Below the pieces are notes generated by a model. That model saw only the letters and a list, made by a program, of their open reading frames with translations, was not told the origin of the DNA and made no database searches. 64,000 bases of DNA, from the NCBI GenBank assembly GCA_029256185.1, contig JAQSYI010000001.1, positions 62,001 to 126,000 on the forward strand. Direction: 5' to 3'. How positions within the stretch are numbered: position 1 is the stretch's first letter; each line of letters opens with the position of its first letter. Made by a program: the position numbers and the translations under genes. Source of the DNA: Paenibacillaceae bacterium. GTDB taxonomy: Bacteria > Bacillota > Bacilli > Paenibacillales > NBRC-103111. Positions 24,778 to 33,965 of the stretch are shown here, piece after piece.

Positions 24778-25626
24778 ATGGATTGGTTGGAGAGGATGAA
24801 CAACGCCATGGAATATATTGAAACAAATCTAGCCGATGATATCTCATATGAGAAAATAGCTCAGATTGCCTGTTGTTCTACTTATCATTTTCAACGAATG
24901 TTCCCGTATATTACAGGAATAACGTTATCGGAGTACATTCGACGCAGACGGCTGACGTTGGCAGCATTTGAGCTGCAGACAACGAATACGAAGGTTATTG
25001 ATGCAGCTATGAAATATGGATATGACTCGCCGGAGGCGTTCGCACGGGCGTTCAAGAATCTTCATGGGATCACGCCGCTATCTGCGCGCGATAAAGGCGC
25101 TTCTCTAAAAGCTTATCCTCGAATGTCCTTTCATATCTCAATCAAAGGAGATGTCGAGATGAATTACCGAATTGAACAAAGAGGGTCTTTTGAGATGTTC
25201 GGAGTGTATGGTGTAATCCATTCAAACATGAAAACAGCGTTTTCGGAGGTTCCACAATTCCGCAAAAAATGTGATGATGATGGCAGTGTTGATCTTATGA
25301 ATGAAATACTGGGGCGTTTTGGTGACACCGTATTGCACGCAGCCTTATATGATCACACAAAAGAATCCTTTAAATACATGATAGGCTATAATTTGCCAAA
25401 GGGGCTTGAAGTTCCGGAGAGATTCACAAAGCTTTCTGTCCCGGCATTAACGTGGGCTATCTTCCCGGAGCCGCAATGTGAATTGCAAAAATTGTGGGAA
25501 CGAGTGTATTCCGAGTGGTTCCCGACATCAGAATACGAACAGATTGAAGGGCCTAGCTTCGAAATGTATTATGGGATGGCAGTGAATGTTACTGGGGAGA
25601 TATGGATACCAGTAAAGAAAAAGTAA
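24778..25626 (+). CDS. AraC-family regulator with GyrI-like domain
   Basis: This 282-residue protein has an N-terminal AraC-type DNA-binding domain at about residues 5-105 (DISYEKIAQIACCSTYHFQ, then AMKYGYDSPEAFARAFKNLHG) and a C-terminal GyrI-like effector-binding domain (FEMFGVYGVIHS ... FEMYYGMAVN). The ATG at 24778 is preceded by AAGGGAGGG; an upstream in-frame ATG lies inside the scar. It belongs to a different subgroup from the regulator at 21973, so the two are not a recent duplication. No obvious target gene adjoins it. Confidence 0.9.
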   Translation: MDWLERMNNAMEYIETNLADDISYEKIAQIACCSTYHFQRMFPYITGITLSEYIRRRRLTLAAFELQTTNTKVIDAAMKYGYDSPEAFARAFKNLHGITPLSARDKGASLKAYPRMSFHISIKGDVEMNYRIEQRGSFEMFGVYGVIHSNMKTAFSEVPQFRKKCDDDGSVDLMNEILGRFGDTVLHAALYDHTKESFKYMIGYNLPKGLEVPERFTKLSVPALTWAIFPEPQCELQKLWERVYSEWFPTSEYEQIEGPSFEMYYGMAVNVTGEIWIPVKKK

Positions 25627-25684
25627 CTCTGGGCAGATAATTTATCCTTCTGATGCTATGCTTGAACATACTCGTAGATTAAAG

Positions 25685-25713
25685 AAAGGACCATCCGGCA
25701 AAGGATGGTCCTA
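25685..25713 (-). terminator. Probable terminator, mainly for the minus-strand MerR-methyltransferase gene
   Basis: AGGACCATCC, a short loop and GGATGGTCCT form a 10-base stem. The minus-strand tail is T-rich (TTTCTTT), while the plus-strand tail is not. Confidence 0.6.
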
Positions 25714-25860
25714 AAACTTTGCCATTACAGACGCCGCGGACAGCCGTATCATAAATAGCGGCAACCTTTAGATTTTTACAGGATAAAGACCACCGTAAGG
25801 AGAGAATTTACCCTTTCGGGTACTATGCTGTTGTGTATGGGAAGAAAGCTGCACCCGCGG

Positions 25861-27093
25861 CTATGGCCGTGCTGCAGCAAATAAACCGACTTCCTTCGTA
25901 ATATGGATGGCTCCGTGCAGGTGTATCGATTCGTTCAGCAGGGCCTCAAGCTTGGTCAAGCGGCTGTCGGTAAAATTCTCCCGGCCTCCGGGAGTCGTTC
26001 GTATGTAGTCAAGAAGCGGCTTCGCATCGGTTACTCTCAGAGCATCCTCAAAGCGTTGCAAACGGATATCGCTAAAGCCTGCCGCGGCTAATTGATCTTC
26101 CCCGTTCTCCAAGCCGAATTCACATGCGAAATCCTGGCGTCCAAAATCATAATGGGGATTCAATTTGCTTAGAAAGCCTTTTACTTCGATCATATGGCGG
26201 TTGCCCATTGTGGAGGCGAACAGCTTGCCTCCCGGCTTAAGAACCCGTCTGATTTCCTTCAAGGCTTGGTGGCGCTCGCTTACGTGATAGAGCATATGGT
26301 TGGCCAGAATCACATCAAAGCTTGCATCTGGAAACGGGATAGAGCGTGCATCAGCGGACGAGAAGCGAAGCCTGTCAGGGGACAGCCAATGCTTCAGTCC
26401 TTCCTTGGCATCGTTCAGTATCCCCTCCGATATGTCGGTCAGTGTAACGTCCCAGCCCTCCGGAATCCGGGAAGCATTGCGCTGCCACAAGGTACCATCC
26501 CCGCAGCCCAACTCAAGAATGGTACTATGCTCCGGAATCGTCAGCTGATCGAATAGCCAATGATGCCATTTGTACGGATTGACACTGAAGGTATCATGCA
26601 TTCGAATTCTCGTCTGCAAATTAAACGCGCTCTCGTACTCCTGATTCACAACCCGGATGATGGAAGCGAACAGCTCCCATGCCGGATTGTTGTCATCGAA
26701 CCCTTCTGCCGGCCCCAATCGTTCGTACTCTTCATGCTCCAAGCTCTCCAAGAGGGCGAGCGTCTCCGTCACCGTCTTTTGAACGAGGCGGAGATGCTCC
26801 ATTTTCTGGCCTATAATCGTGCTCTGGACTCTCAGGGATTCCTTCAAATCCTCTTCGTACCCGTCCCGGTGTATGATCCCGCTGATCTCGTCAATGGTCA
26901 GGCCGATATACTTCAACGTTAATATCCTCTGAAGTCTGGCCAAGTCCTGCTTCGTGTAAAACCGGTGTCCTGAAGAGGTTCGATGGCTCGGATTCAGCAG
27001 TCCCACCTTATCGTAAAATTGCACCGTGCGTTTCGTAACACCAGCTTTGGCCGCAAATTGTCCCGCGGTCATCCAATCCCCACGCAGCTGCAT
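25861..27093 (-). CDS. MerR-type DNA-binding domain fused to a SAM-dependent methyltransferase
   Basis: This is a 410-residue fusion. Residues 5-75 form a MerR winged helix (TAGQFAAKAGVTKRTVQFYD, then GHRFYTKQDLARLQRI), followed by the usual dimerisation coil (to about 125). From about residue 140 a class I methyltransferase follows, with motif I LELGCGDGTLW, the acidic VTLTDIS, DVILANHMLYH and RRVLKPGGKLF. The second of two adjacent ATGs is better spaced from CGGAGGT. The protein could be a regulator that senses or modifies a ligand such as a drug, or a methyltransferase under its own control. The target is unknown. It is divergently placed relative to the AraC gene at 24778. Confidence 0.88.
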   Translation of the reverse strand: MQLRGDWMTAGQFAAKAGVTKRTVQFYDKVGLLNPSHRTSSGHRFYTKQDLARLQRILTLKYIGLTIDEISGIIHRDGYEEDLKESLRVQSTIIGQKMEHLRLVQKTVTETLALLESLEHEEYERLGPAEGFDDNNPAWELFASIIRVVNQEYESAFNLQTRIRMHDTFSVNPYKWHHWLFDQLTIPEHSTILELGCGDGTLWQRNASRIPEGWDVTLTDISEGILNDAKEGLKHWLSPDRLRFSSADARSIPFPDASFDVILANHMLYHVSERHQALKEIRRVLKPGGKLFASTMGNRHMIEVKGFLSKLNPHYDFGRQDFACEFGLENGEDQLAAAGFSDIRLQRFEDALRVTDAKPLLDYIRTTPGGRENFTDSRLTKLEALLNESIHLHGAIHITKEVGLFAAARP

Positions 27094-27125
27094 CATAAAC
27101 CTCCGTTCCTATTTCCCCATTCGTG

Positions 27126-28266
27126 TTACTTGATTACTGAATTATTTATGAATTCCATGGTGAGCTTCGGACCCAACCCAAAATAGTAGGCGATAATTTG
27201 TACAATGCGTTTTGAAGCTAACCCGTCACCAAATGGATTCTGGACATGGGACATAGAATCATAGAATTTCTGATCCCTAAGCAGTCTGGTTGTTACCGCA
27301 TGGATGGCTTCTTCTTCCGTACCGGCCAGGTAAGCGGAATTGGCAGCAACAGCTTCAGGCCGTTCCGTGGTATCCCGCATTAAGACCAACGGTATATGAA
27401 AGACAGACGTTTCTTCCTGAAGACCTCCGGAGTCACTTACCACGAGATAAGAGCGTGATATCAAATTAATCATATCAGGATAATCGATGGGATCAAGCAA
27501 GTGGATTCTTTCATGCCCGGACAAGATTTGGAAGGCTGTTTTGCGGACGACGGGACTGAAATGCACCGGAAAAATGACCGTTACCTCCGGATTCTCGTCG
27601 GCAATTCGCCGTATTCCGCGAAACATCCGGAGCATGGGCTTGCCATAGTTTTCTTTCCGGTGAGCGGTTACCGTGATGATCCGGCGGCCGTTTTGTTCTA
27701 CGAGGCGGTTTAGCTTCTCTTCATGAAAGATGTAACTTGAGCGGTTGGTCATTATTGCTGCGTCAACAGCCGTTTGGCCTGTGATATAAATATCCTGTTC
27801 ATCGCAGCCTTCCCGAAGCAGGTTGTCTTTGCTATTCGCTGTGGGTACGAACAACAAATCCGTAACGGTGTCAATAATTTTCCGATTCATCTCCTCCGGC
27901 CAAGGAGAGTATTTGTTGTGTTCTATGGAAGAAAGCAACGATTCCGCCACAGACTGCTGTCTGCGTATCTCCATGAATGAGGATAAGATCCGGGCGTTCC
28001 CCGGCGATGACCTTATCTAATCCGGTAATGGCCGAAGAGGTTATGTACGCAAGTGTCTGATTTTCCTTCATGAGACCCAAGTCGAGATCAGGAACGATGT
28101 CAAAATGGGCAAGAGCCTGATAAAGCTGCTCCTTCTGCTGCCCTGTCACGACAACCCTTGTTTCAAAACAATCCGCATGACGTTTTAATTCTTGAATGAC
28201 CGGACCCAGCTTTGTTGCTTCCGGGCGGGTGCCGAAAATCACCATAATTTTTTTTCGCATAGGCAT
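27126..28266 (-). pseudogene. UDP-N-acetylglucosamine 2-epimerase, frameshifted
   Basis: The 5' part (MRKKIMVIFGTRPEATKLG ... LILIHGDTQTAVCGGIVAF) and the 3' part (HNKYSPWPEEMNRKI through VVSDSGGLQEET) are the two halves of a WecB/MnaA-type epimerase, which interconverts UDP-GlcNAc and UDP-ManNAc. They are in different frames and overlap near 27930. The segment that should read IPVGHVEAGLRT is missing, so a deletion of about 38 bases both removes active-site residues and shifts the frame. GGGAGG lies before the start. The gene is therefore inactive. A partial second copy lies at 29926-30126. Confidence 0.85.
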
Positions 28267-28404
28267 TAGTAACCCATCCTCCCTGTTCATGTTCTGCAGT
28301 ATCAATGTAAGGGATGACGTTACGTAACATGCAAGGAGGTTTTTAAGTGATTGCGAAATTGATTTAAGGGAGTATATTTTCTTATCCGCTCCGGCAAGTA
28401 ACGT

Positions 28405-28455
28405 GCTAGAGCATGTGGCTGGCCAGAATCACATCGTCTCTGGAAGGCAGTTATG
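28405..28455 (-). pseudogene. Possible scrap of a methyltransferase gene
   Basis: On the minus strand it reads DDVILASHML then a stop, matching DVILANHMLY of the methyltransferase at 25861. About 28 bases are near-identical to 26288-26315. The rest is not recognisable. Confidence 0.4.
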
Positions 28456-28505
28456 AACTGGACACTTCCCGCAGCGAGGAATCCGCTTCACCGCGCAGAT
28501 TCCGG

Positions 28506-29132
28506 CTAGTGAGGAGCGCGAACGGTTGGTCTGTCCTTCCACTGCCGCCGGAAATGCTGCACGGCCAAGGCCATAACAGGTGCAAAATAGACGCACCAGC
28601 CCATCAGAGCATAAATGCCTGCATTGCCGCCGCTCCCCTCCGGAAACACATCCAGCACAGGCATCACTACACAGATGGGGAAGAAGATTCCATGAAGCAT
28701 CAGCATCCACTTTAACGCTTTGTCCCCGGATGCTCTAGGAGCCATGGATAAGCCGATCAACAGGGTGGACAAGGCCATGAGGCCGTATCCCAGCAGATCC
28801 AGGCCAAAAATCCAACTCCCCTGCCGGAAGCTGAACACCCGCAGCACCTCCTGGTCCGCCGCTCCGCTTGCCACTGTAGTCAGTTGGGTATAATAGACCA
28901 AGTTGGTCAACAGCGAATAAACGGAGCCGATGGCAACACCCGCTGCCGCCACCCCCTTCCTGTCCTCCCGGGCCTCCTGGGCGAGGGCGCAGGCCGTACC
29001 GATATAGGCCCAGCTCAGTGCCAGACAGGACCAGTAATTCAGGCTGTCGCTTCTGGTGAAGAGCCCCGCCAGAAACAAAAGTGTGCAAATGAGTGCCGAA
29101 AACGATGCAACCAAGCCGAACTTATTATTCAT
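28506..29132 (-). CDS. Multi-pass membrane protein of unknown function
   Basis: This 208-residue protein has about six hydrophobic segments (SALICTLLFLAGLF, LALSWAYIGTACAL, SVYSLLTNLVYY and others) and no motif I recognise. The ATG at 29132 overlaps the end of the upstream tetR gene by 8 bases, so translation is coupled, and GGAGGGG is its ribosome site. The arrangement suggests the TetR protein controls it. A transport or stress role would be guesswork. Confidence 0.85.
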   Translation of the reverse strand: MNNKFGLVASFSALICTLLFLAGLFTRSDSLNYWSCLALSWAYIGTACALAQEAREDRKGVAAAGVAIGSVYSLLTNLVYYTQLTTVASGAADQEVLRVFSFRQGSWIFGLDLLGYGLMALSTLLIGLSMAPRASGDKALKWMLMLHGIFFPICVVMPVLDVFPEGSGGNAGIYALMGWCVYFAPVMALAVQHFRRQWKDRPTVRAPH

Positions 29133-29721
29133 GAAGTTCCCCTCCGAACAGGCGGGCCGCAATCCAGCCAATGAAACGGTCCCGCTCCTCTTTATTTTCC
29201 ATGTCATAGCCAAACAGCCCGCCGCTTACTTCCTTCCTCAAAAATGCCGCCTGCATCAAAGCAGTTAATGCAAACACGGCAGTTTTCACGTCATCCTCTC
29301 CCATAACGGCGCCATCCTTACCCCCCCGCCATGCGGCCGTGAAGCCAGTCATAGTAAGGGCGGTATTATCCCCTGGCCCAGGATGGCTCAGATCACCCAG
29401 AATGGAAATCCGCGAGATGGCCGGATTGGCTGCCAGAAAATCGGCTACCTGTCTGGCTACAGCCGTTACACGGGTTAGCGGCCGCTCCGCCGCGGCTATC
29501 GAAGGCCGGAAATCCGCTATCACCCCGGTTATAATCCGTTGTATACACAGTTCCACTAAATGTTCCTTGGTTTGAAAGTGATAGTGGATCAGTCCGATTC
29601 CGGTTCCGGCCTTTTCGGCGATTTTCCGGGTGGTGATTTCCCCGATATTGCCGTTTCCCTGTTCAATAAGCTCTATAGTGCTGCGGATAATGTTCTCTCT
29701 CATTTCCTCCGATTTCTTCAT
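29125..29721 (-). CDS. TetR/AcrR-family transcriptional repressor
   Basis: This 198-residue regulator has the N-terminal TetR helix-turn-helix (NIIRSTIELIEQGN, ITTRKIAEKAGTGIGLIHYHF) and a helical C-terminal ligand domain. It heads an operon with a membrane protein whose start overlaps its stop. A 9-base inverted repeat 40 bases upstream is the likely binding site, which indicates autoregulation of the pair. The ligand is unknown. Confidence 0.9.
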   Translation of the reverse strand: MKKSEEMRENIIRSTIELIEQGNGNIGEITTRKIAEKAGTGIGLIHYHFQTKEHLVELCIQRIITGVIADFRPSIAAAERPLTRVTAVARQVADFLAANPAISRISILGDLSHPGPGDNTALTMTGFTAAWRGGKDGAVMGEDDVKTAVFALTALMQAAFLRKEVSGGLFGYDMENKEERDRFIGWIAARLFGGELHE

Positions 29722-29760
29722 GTGTTTCCCCTTCCCGCATGTTTTCGGTTAAAACTGATC

Positions 29761-29782
29761 ACTGATTAAATCATTAATCAGT
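29761..29782. promoter_or_regulatory. Probable TetR operator
   Basis: ACTGATTAA-ATCA-TTAATCAGT is a perfect 9-base inverted repeat between the tetR start and the region upstream. A second AAAACTGATC precedes it. TetR repressors typically bind such dyads over their own promoter. Confidence 0.65.
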
Positions 29783-29834
29783 TTTAAGGTAGCATGAAGA
29801 GCCTCCGAATTCAAGAGGGCTCTTCGTACTTTTT

Positions 29835-30126
29835 TCTACAGCATCTCAATAAACCGCTCAAGCTCGTTCGCCACGGTATACAGGCTCTCTATGGCCAAAC
29901 CAACATTCTCCAACCCGGGTGTCTCCGGTGAGCGGTTACCGTGATGCTCCGCGGCCGTTCTGTTCTACGAGGCGGTTTAAGGCCTGTAATATAAATATCC
30001 TGTTCATCGCATCCTTCCCGAAGCAGATTGTCTTTGCTATTCGCTGTGGGTACGAACAACAAATCCGTAACGGTGTCAATAATTTTCCGATTCATCTCCT
30101 CCGGCCAAGGAGAGTATTTGTTGTGT
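29835..30126 (-). pseudogene. Scar: unknown C-terminal fragment plus partial second copy of the epimerase
   Basis: 29926-30126 repeats parts of the epimerase pseudogene: 30000-30126 is nearly identical to 27785-27922 and 29926-29977 resembles 27657-27718, with the sequence between deleted. Left of it, minus-strand codons reading ENVGLAIESLYTVANELE and ending in a stop look like the tail of another protein that I cannot identify. Nothing here is functional. It lies directly before the ABC permease operon. Confidence 0.75.
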
Positions 30127-30185
30127 TGCGGCAGGTATAATGAAAAACAGGAGACGTCCTGAATAGAGACGGAAGGATGAGAGAA

Positions 30186-31136
30186 ATGAAAGCGGTTTTA
30201 GACAGCTCCCAAGAGTACCCCGCCACCAAAAGGAAGCCTACCTTTCTGCACAATATCAAAAGAGACAGTCTGTTATATCTCCTGCTCCTGCTGCCTGTAG
30301 CCTATATCCTGATATTCAGGTATGCCCCTATCTATGGCCTGGTGATGGCCTTCCAGGATTACAATATTTTTGAAGGAATCAGGGGGAGCGAATGGGTCGG
30401 GCTGGATGTGTTCCGGTTTATCTTCCAGCAGGACAGCTTCTACCGTGCACTGAAGAATACGCTGGTCCTGAATGTTCTGGACCTGATTGCGGGATTCCCC
30501 GCACCCATTCTGCTGGCTATTCTGCTCAATGAAGTAAGGCAGGCCAGATTTAAGAAAATGACCCAGACTGTGCTGTATCTGCCTCACTTCTTGTCCTGGG
30601 TTATTATTGGGGGCATGGTCTACCTGATGTTCTCCAACAGCGGCATGGTCAACAATTTCCTGGCGAACTTTGGCTTTGAGAAGATCGAGTTTCTGTCGCA
30701 AAAAACACCATGGTTGATCACTTATATTACCGTTGGCGTATGGCAAAACATCGGGTGGGGCACCATCATCTATCTGGCAGCCATTACCGGCATCAATAAG
30801 GAACTGTATGAGGCCTCCGATATTGACGGCTGCAGCAGGCTTCGCAAAATGTGGCATATTACCCTGCCGGGCATCAAGCCAACCATCAATATCTTGCTGA
30901 TCCTCCAAATTGGCAGGATGGTTTCCATCGGGTTCGACCGTCCCTTTGTAATGGGAAACTCTCTGGTCAGTGAATACTCCGATGTCATTAGTACCTTCGT
31001 GTACAGGGTGGGGATCAGCTCGGGAGATTTCTCCCAGGCGACAGCGGTAGGCTTGTTCCAATCTGTGGTTGGCCTGATTCTGCTGGTATCTGCCAACTTT
31101 ATTGCCGAAAGATTGGGGGAGAACGGGATATGGTGA
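30186..31136 (+). CDS. Carbohydrate ABC transporter permease, LplB/UgpA type
   Basis: This is the first membrane subunit of a CUT1-type importer. It has six predicted helices, and the EAA-loop signature is ELYEASDIDGCSRLRKMWHI. The ATG at 30186 is better spaced from GGAAGG than the ATG at 30177; the product is 316 residues. It overlaps the next permease by 7 bases. No ATPase gene is in the locus. The substrate is probably an oligosaccharide handled with the family 2 glycosidase downstream. Confidence 0.93.
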   Translation: MKAVLDSSQEYPATKRKPTFLHNIKRDSLLYLLLLLPVAYILIFRYAPIYGLVMAFQDYNIFEGIRGSEWVGLDVFRFIFQQDSFYRALKNTLVLNVLDLIAGFPAPILLAILLNEVRQARFKKMTQTVLYLPHFLSWVIIGGMVYLMFSNSGMVNNFLANFGFEKIEFLSQKTPWLITYITVGVWQNIGWGTIIYLAAITGINKELYEASDIDGCSRLRKMWHITLPGIKPTINILLILQIGRMVSIGFDRPFVMGNSLVSEYSDVISTFVYRVGISSGDFSQATAVGLFQSVVGLILLVSANFIAERLGENGIW

Positions 31137-32026
31137 CGATGGCGAACAATATGGGCAAAAAGAAGAAAATGAGTATGGCGGATATGGCGATTATCGCATT
31201 CATTGTGGCATTGTCCTTCACATGCATCGTGCCGTTCCTGTACATGATTGCGCTTTCCTTCAGCTCCAACGAGGCGATTATTTCCCAGAAGGTGGGGTTG
31301 TGGCCGGTAGGCTTCACAGCGGAAACCTACAAAACCATCTTGACGGATGTGGATATGCTGTACACGCTGGGATACAGTATTGTGCTTACGGTTTTCTACA
31401 CCGTGGTGTGTATGTTCCTGACCATCTGTGCAGCATATCCGTTAACGAAGAAGCGGCTGATGGGCAGAGGCTTTATTCTGACGGCGTTGGTTTTCACCAT
31501 GTACTTCAGCGGCGGACTGATTCCCTCCTATATTCTGGTTAAGAACCTGGGCATGATGAACACGGTGTGGAGCCTGGTGCTGCCGGGGGCCATGAGCGTG
31601 TTTAATATGATCATCCTGAAGACCTTCTTCTCCAATCTTCCGGAGAGCCTGGAGGAATCCGCTGCCATTGACGGGTGCTCCGATCTGGGCATTCTCATCC
31701 GGATTGTGCTTCCCCTCTCGCTGCCCTCCATCGCTACCTTAAGCCTCTTTTATGCGGTGGACAGATGGAACGGCTTCCAGGATGCGCTGTTCTACATCAC
31801 CAAGAAGAATCTGTATCCCATGCAGATGAAGCTGTACCAGATCATCTCGACCAATCAGCAGCTGGATAGCCAACAAGGGGGAGAGGGAAGCGTAGGCACC
31901 TATATTGTGCCGGAGTCTCTGAAGGCGGCCAGCGTGATGTTTACCACCATCCCGATCTTGTTGATCTATCCCAAGCTGCAGAAGTATTTCGTCGATGGGG
32001 TGATGACGGGAGCAATCAAGGGCTGA
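31130..32026 (+). CDS. Carbohydrate ABC transporter permease, LplC/YtcP type
   Basis: This is the second membrane subunit of the importer (298 residues), with an N-terminal helix (IIAFIVALSFTCIVPFLYM), YPLTKKRLMGR typical of LplC-like permeases and the EAA motif SLEESAAIDGCSDLGILIRI. It starts inside the stop of the preceding permease (ATGGTGA overlap), so translation is coupled. A 41-base tandem repeat follows its stop. Confidence 0.93.
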   Translation: MVTMANNMGKKKKMSMADMAIIAFIVALSFTCIVPFLYMIALSFSSNEAIISQKVGLWPVGFTAETYKTILTDVDMLYTLGYSIVLTVFYTVVCMFLTICAAYPLTKKRLMGRGFILTALVFTMYFSGGLIPSYILVKNLGMMNTVWSLVLPGAMSVFNMIILKTFFSNLPESLEESAAIDGCSDLGILIRIVLPLSLPSIATLSLFYAVDRWNGFQDALFYITKKNLYPMQMKLYQIISTNQQLDSQQGGEGSVGTYIVPESLKAASVMFTTIPILLIYPKLQKYFVDGVMTGAIKG

Positions 32027-32030
32027 TGGG

Positions 32031-32150
32031 GAGGCATGCCGGAATGATGGGTGACTCCCGGGTTGGATGGGCAAGTGTACCGGAATGATGGGTGACTCCC
32101 GGGTTGGATGGGCGAGCATACCTCAATGAAGGGGGGGATTTCCGGGCTGG
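32031..32150 (+). repeat. 41-base tandem repeat, two full copies and one decayed
   Basis: Copies at 32031-32071 and 32072-32112 each have a 10-base variable part and an identical 31-base core (beginning GGAATGATGGGTGACTCCCG). A third, degenerate copy runs from 32113 to about 32150. It sits between the permease stop and the binding-protein gene, outside coding sequence. Confidence 0.85.
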
Positions 32151-32228
32151 TGAATGATGGTTCTGAGGATACAAGGGATTTACCGCGTGGATGATCTCGA
32201 TAAATCGTACATGAGAGGGTGGTTTCAA

Positions 32229-33845
32229 GTGAATAAGGGTATGAAAAAGACAACAGCAATTCTGTTTAGTGCAACGCTCCTGGCCAGTGCTGCGGCAGGC
32301 TGTGGAAGTGATGACAAGAAGAGTGGAGAGGCATCACCGGCGGCGTCAACTGCTGCATCAACCGCTGCCACAGCAACACCTTCCGGTCCTCCGGTAACCT
32401 TGACTGTGGAGGTGTTCGACAGAGGTGTCCAGGGACAGCCGGACTTGAACAACAACACATGGACCAAATATGTCAATGAGAAATTCGGCAAGCCCAATAA
32501 CGCCATTGTAAAATATGTTTCCGTACCCCGTTCCCAGGAGGTCGATAAGCTGAATGTGCTGATGGCTGCCAACGAAGCCCCGGATATCTCCTTCACCTAC
32601 GACGGGAATACAGTTACCCGCTTCGCAAAAAGCAATGGCCTCTATCTACTGGATGAATTGTTGGAGAAGCATGGCAAGCAATTGAAGTCCTACCTGGGCG
32701 AGAAGGTGCTTTCCTACGGGAAATATGAGGGCAAGCAAGTCTCCATCCCCGGCAAGCGGACCCTCATTGCCTGGAACGGCATGTTCATCCGCAAGGATTG
32801 GCTGGATAAGCTGGGAATGCCGGTTCCGACGAACCGGGATGAATTGTATAATACGCTGGTCGCCTTCCGCGACAAGAACCCCGGCAATGTGAACGGTGTG
32901 ATTCCGTGGGCAACGGCGGCGGCCGGGATGAACTACACCTTCGGCAACCTGGTTCAATCCTTCTGGGGGCCCATGTCGGAGGAGGAATTCGTTACCACCA
33001 CCAACTGGCTGAAGCCCGGGCATAAGGAGGCATTCAAGTGGCTGAACAAGCTGTACGATGAAAAGCTGATCAGCCCCGACTTTGCTCTGGACAAAACCAC
33101 CAAGCAGGCGGATGCCGATGTGACCAACGGCAAGGTAGGCTTCTACGCTGCCAACTGGGATTATCCGCTGACGCAAAAAATCCGTGATCCGCTGAAGCAA
33201 AATGCGCCGGATGCCAACTTTGTTCCTATCGATGCCTTCAAGAATTATGACGGGAAATACTTAAAAGAGATGTACAATGAGAACGGAATCTTCTCCTTCA
33301 TCCCCAAAAGCAGCAAGAATGCGGAGCTGGCCATCAAATATCTGAATTGGATGGCTGACCCGGAGGTGCTGTTCTTCCTGCAGTTCGGCCAGGAAGGAGT
33401 CAACCACAAGCTGGTCAACGGCATCCCTCAAGGGATTACGCAAACCGGCGAAAATATGCAGATGAGCAACCTGAATCTGGATTATACGCTGGTTGTAAAC
33501 GGCGCGGAGCTGGGTGACACCGAGAAGAACGTCAGAACGTATGCAGCAACCCTGGCAGCTGGAGACCAGAGCTATGAGAAGCTGGCTGTCGATGCTTACA
33601 AGGTCAATACGACGGACGGCTATACCGGCTTCTACTATGGCGTCCCGAACGAAGCGAATATCAAGTACGGCAAAACGTTGGGCGACATGAACAAGCAGAT
33701 GATCGACCGGCTGATCGTTACCAAGCCGGCAGAGTTCGATGCCTTGTACGACAAGCTGGTCAAGGAATATATGGACGCCGGGGGCAAGGCTGTTCAAGAT
33801 GAGAACGTGAAGAACTACAGGGAAGTCAAAGCCGGCAGCAAATAA
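32229..33845 (+). CDS. Extracellular solute-binding lipoprotein (LplA-like)
   Basis: This is the substrate-binding subunit of the importer, 538 residues, anchored by a lipobox (LASAAAGC) whose cysteine is followed by a low-complexity Ser/Ala/Thr linker. I chose the GTG at 32229 because GAGGGTGG lies 9 bases upstream and because it gives a normal signal peptide (MNKGMKKTTAILFSATLLA). The body shows the family 1 binding-protein pattern, for example GMFIRKDWLDKLGMPVPTN and IKYLNWMADPEV. Large LplA-like proteins bind oligosaccharides. A hairpin without T tract follows, and the two-component genes come next. Confidence 0.92.
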   Translation: MNKGMKKTTAILFSATLLASAAAGCGSDDKKSGEASPAASTAASTAATATPSGPPVTLTVEVFDRGVQGQPDLNNNTWTKYVNEKFGKPNNAIVKYVSVPRSQEVDKLNVLMAANEAPDISFTYDGNTVTRFAKSNGLYLLDELLEKHGKQLKSYLGEKVLSYGKYEGKQVSIPGKRTLIAWNGMFIRKDWLDKLGMPVPTNRDELYNTLVAFRDKNPGNVNGVIPWATAAAGMNYTFGNLVQSFWGPMSEEEFVTTTNWLKPGHKEAFKWLNKLYDEKLISPDFALDKTTKQADADVTNGKVGFYAANWDYPLTQKIRDPLKQNAPDANFVPIDAFKNYDGKYLKEMYNENGIFSFIPKSSKNAELAIKYLNWMADPEVLFFLQFGQEGVNHKLVNGIPQGITQTGENMQMSNLNLDYTLVVNGAELGDTEKNVRTYAATLAAGDQSYEKLAVDAYKVNTTDGYTGFYYGVPNEANIKYGKTLGDMNKQMIDRLIVTKPAEFDALYDKLVKEYMDAGGKAVQDENVKNYREVKAGSK

Positions 33846-33851
33846 TCCAGT

Positions 33852-33902
33852 GGATACGGATAAGCCATCGATTGTTTTCTCACCGTGGTTTATCCGTATT
33901 CC
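33852..33902 (+). other. Long hairpin after the binding-protein gene
   Basis: GGATACGGATAAGCC pairs with GGTTTATCCGTATTCC over a loop of about 20 bases. No T tract follows, so it may stabilise the abundant binding-protein mRNA or attenuate the regulator genes downstream and not be a full terminator. Confidence 0.6.
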
Positions 33903-33965
33903 GTTTGCTATTCCACAACTGTTTTGCTATTATTCGAAGGAATCCATATGTTCAGGAGGATACCC

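Noticed and set aside
21973-25626. The two AraC/GyrI regulators as products of one recent duplication with the mazF ends
   Set aside because: Their protein sequences belong to different subgroups and DNA similarity stops at the mazF terminator, so only the mazF end was duplicated.
32031-32150. CRISPR array
   Set aside because: Only two exact copies, with spacers of just 10 bases and no cas genes nearby; it is an ordinary tandem repeat.
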